From: Acholeplasmataceae bacterium
GTDB lineage: Bacteria > Bacillota_I > Bacilli_A > Acholeplasmatales > Acholeplasmataceae
NCBI GenBank assembly: GCA_003518475.1
Contig: DOYO01000121.1
Coordinates: forward strand, 13,479-19,116
DNA: 5,638 nucleotides
Reading direction: 5' to 3'
Shown here piece by piece: positions 4,032-5,638 of the stretch. The first letter of the stretch is position 1. The number at the start of each line of letters is the position of its first letter. Under the pieces are notes generated by a model. That model worked only from the letters and a program-made list of their open reading frames with translations, ran no database searches and was not told the origin of the DNA. Both the position numbers and the translations under genes were made by a program.

Positions 4032-5638
4032 TTATTGCATGTCTGCAAGCTTGTTCAACACAGTGCGAATGAATGTTTTAACCCATCCATAAAGGTTTGA
4101 TAGAATATACATCAACGGGAATGTTGCTTGAGCGAGCACAACCAATAATAGGATTTGTGGAACTGTCAATGGAACTTCCGTGTAAATATCCTGCAGATAG
4201 AACGGTGAGAAGTCGAAGAAATATGGAATGAAGACGATTGCCAAGACAAACGCGATGACCATAATCAGGAATAGAACGCGGCGCATCTTGTTGAAAGGCG
4301 TCGACACTCTATATAAGACAGTCAGGGATACGACGGTTGCGGAGATGACAATCAACGTCGATGTGACCTTATCCGTCATGCCTAGAGCTGATTCAAATCC
4401 AAAGATGATCAAACTGTTGATCATGACAACCAAAGCGCCTGGCAAGGCTGCCTTGATGATGTTATAAAGGAATCTTCCCTTCACCTGCTTGTTGTTTGGT
4501 TCTAATGCCAGGAAGAATGAAGGAATACCGATGACCAGATAGTCAATCAAGACGAGCTGGCTTGGAGCGATTGGATAGACACCCTGTCTGACAATCGCGA
4601 CGACCGCCAGCAAGAATGAGAATATGGTTTTTGTTAAGAAGAGCGTAGAAACACGCTGCACATTATTGATGACTCTTCTTCCTTCACTCACGACCTTGGG
4701 CATGGATGAGAAATTCGAATCCAATAAGACGAGATGCGATACGTTTCTTGCTGCTTCGCTGCCTGATGCCATCGCAATCGATGTGTCGGCTTCCTTTAAG
4801 GCAAGAATATCGTTGACGCCGTCACCAGTCATGGCGACGGTGCGTCCGTTATTTTTCAAGGACTCAATCAAAAGTTTCTTCTGTTGAGGAGAAACACGTC
4901 CGAAGACCGTATATCTGGAAGCGGATCTGACAACTTCCTTATCCTGCATGCCTTCTAAACTGATATATTTATCTGCGTTTGCGATGCCTGCGCGTTGGGA
5001 AATTCTGGATACTGTCGCTGGGTTGTCCCCGGAGATAACCTTGACATCCACATTGTGCGACTTGAAGTATTCAATCGTATCGATTGCGTCAGGACGGATC
5101 GTATCTTCAATCATGATCAAGGCTAAAGGTTCAACCTTGCCTAAGATTTGATTGTTCGTGATTTCCGCATTCGTATATGCGACAACGAGTACACGGTAAC
5201 CGTCAGAAGCTTGTTTGTCAACTTCCTTGGCGATTGCATTAAATCCTTCTTTGACAACAAATTCTGGAGCGCCTAGGATAAATGTTCCATATCGGTCGAA
5301 TTGAACCGCACTGAACTTTCTGGAGCTAGAAAATGGAATCAATTCTTTATGACGGATCCGCTTTGCAGTACCGAAACGGTCTGCAAGCGCATCTGAAGTT
5401 AAGTTTTGATCGTTTTGAGCATTGAGCATCGCGGAAATGATATTCTTTAATGCCAAGCCTGTTTCATTCTTATATTCGATGATGCTCTTGACAGTCATGG
5501 TTCCATCGGTGATGGTACCAGTCTTATCCAAGCATAGCGTATCGACTCTAGCGAGCATTTCTATACAGTATAATTCCTGAACGAGCGTATTGTTTTGGGC
5601 AAGTCTGATGACTCCCACTGCGAGCGCCATTGATGTTA
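4032..5638 (-). CDS. P-type cation-transporting ATPase, CtpE-like (partial, N-terminus outside window)
   Basis: The C-terminal 534 codons of a P-type ATPase, which uses ATP through an aspartyl-phosphate to move cations across the membrane. The frame is open to the right edge, so the ATG at 5630-5628 (TS-MALAVGVIRL) is internal, not the true start. Numbering from that Met: phosphorylation motif DKTGTIT with Asp35; nucleotide-binding domain with PFSSSRKFSAV (99-109) and LGAPE (119-123); DTIRPDA (176-182); VISGDNPATV (198-207); hinge TGDGVNDILALKEAD (268-282). Six hydrophobic segments follow at about 327-349, 357-376, 392-412, 424-441, 450-470 and 488-512, matching M5-M10. The missing part should hold M1-M4 and the actuator domain, giving about 780-800 residues. 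The ALAVGVIRLA...LVQELYCIEMLARVD approach to the phosphorylation site resembles the CtpE-like group, whose mycobacterial member is linked to calcium. No CPC or other heavy-metal motif is visible. Ion specificity cannot be settled from this part. Confidence 0.93.
   Translation of the reverse strand, partial: TSMALAVGVIRLAQNNTLVQELYCIEMLARVDTLCLDKTGTITDGTMTVKSIIEYKNETGLALKNIISAMLNAQNDQNLTSDALADRFGTAKRIRHKELIPFSSSRKFSAVQFDRYGTFILGAPEFVVKEGFNAIAKEVDKQASDGYRVLVVAYTNAEITNNQILGKVEPLALIMIEDTIRPDAIDTIEYFKSHNVDVKVISGDNPATVSRISQRAGIANADKYISLEGMQDKEVVRSASRYTVFGRVSPQQKKLLIESLKNNGRTVAMTGDGVNDILALKEADTSIAMASGSEAARNVSHLVLLDSNFSSMPKVVSEGRRVINNVQRVSTLFLTKTIFSFLLAVVAIVRQGVYPIAPSQLVLIDYLVIGIPSFFLALEPNNKQVKGRFLYNIIKAALPGALVVMINSLIIFGFESALGMTDKVTSTLIVISATVVSLTVLYRVSTPFNKMRRVLFLIMVIAFVLAIVFIPYFFDFSPFYLQDIYTEVPLTVPQILLLVVLAQATFPLMYILSNLYGWVKTFIRTVLNKLADMQ

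Noticed and set aside
3438..5151. Plus-strand open frames at 3438-3713, 4228-4467, 4624-4887 and 4948-5151
   Set aside because: They are antisense to rlmB and the P-type ATPase, both of which have unmistakable catalytic motifs. The frames have no credible start signal or protein family.
5628..5630. ATG as the start of the P-type ATPase
   Set aside because: The frame stays open to the window edge, and this Met is only 34 residues before the phosphorylated Asp. A pump lacking M1-M4 and the actuator domain would not work, so the start is outside.

Overview
The window comes from a low-GC bacterium of the Firmicutes/Mollicutes side of the tree, most likely an Acholeplasma-like or related lineage with the standard genetic code. 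The evidence is the partial rlmB - sigH-like - rpmG - secE - nusG gene order typical of Firmicutes, strong AGGAGG-type ribosome binding sites, AT-rich promoters, TGG used for tryptophan, and TGA used as a true stop (secE). This argues against the UGA=Trp mycoplasmas. The lineage is an inference from context, not a database match.

All convincing genes lie on the minus strand, so transcription runs from the right edge to the left edge. From right to left: (1) the C-terminal two thirds of a P-type cation ATPase (4032-5638, its N-terminus is outside the window), closed by a clear intrinsic terminator. (2) The housekeeping block: rlmB (23S rRNA 2'-O-methyltransferase), a divergent SigH-type sigma factor starting 1 nt after rlmB, rpmG (49-aa L33, too short for simple ORF lists), secE and nusG (4-nt ATGA overlap). 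The block ends at an intrinsic terminator after nusG. Two overlapping sigma-A-type promoters lie before rpmG, so rpmG-secE-nusG can be transcribed alone or by read-through from rlmB. (3) A short gene for an unrecognised four-helix membrane protein, whose likely promoter overlaps the nusG terminator. (4) The N-terminal 285 codons of a secreted or surface protein with a SipW-type signal region and GLUG-like repeats, running off the left edge, preceded by two candidate promoters.

The central block links ribosome maturation (RlmB), ribosome structure (L33), protein export (SecE), transcription elongation (NusG) and an alternative sigma factor. The flanks are not the usual Firmicutes neighbours: no yacP between rlmB and the sigma gene, no cysS/mrnC before rlmB and no rplK directly after nusG.

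I see no CRISPR array, insertion sequence, tRNA or rRNA, and no gene-free stretch over about 150 bases. The points most worth a second look are the rpmG leader (SD in a hairpin, apparently present only in the longer transcript), the divergent sigma factor without its own SD, the 139-aa three-helix SecE, and the promoter region of the surface protein. I found no strong case for a wholly new system.
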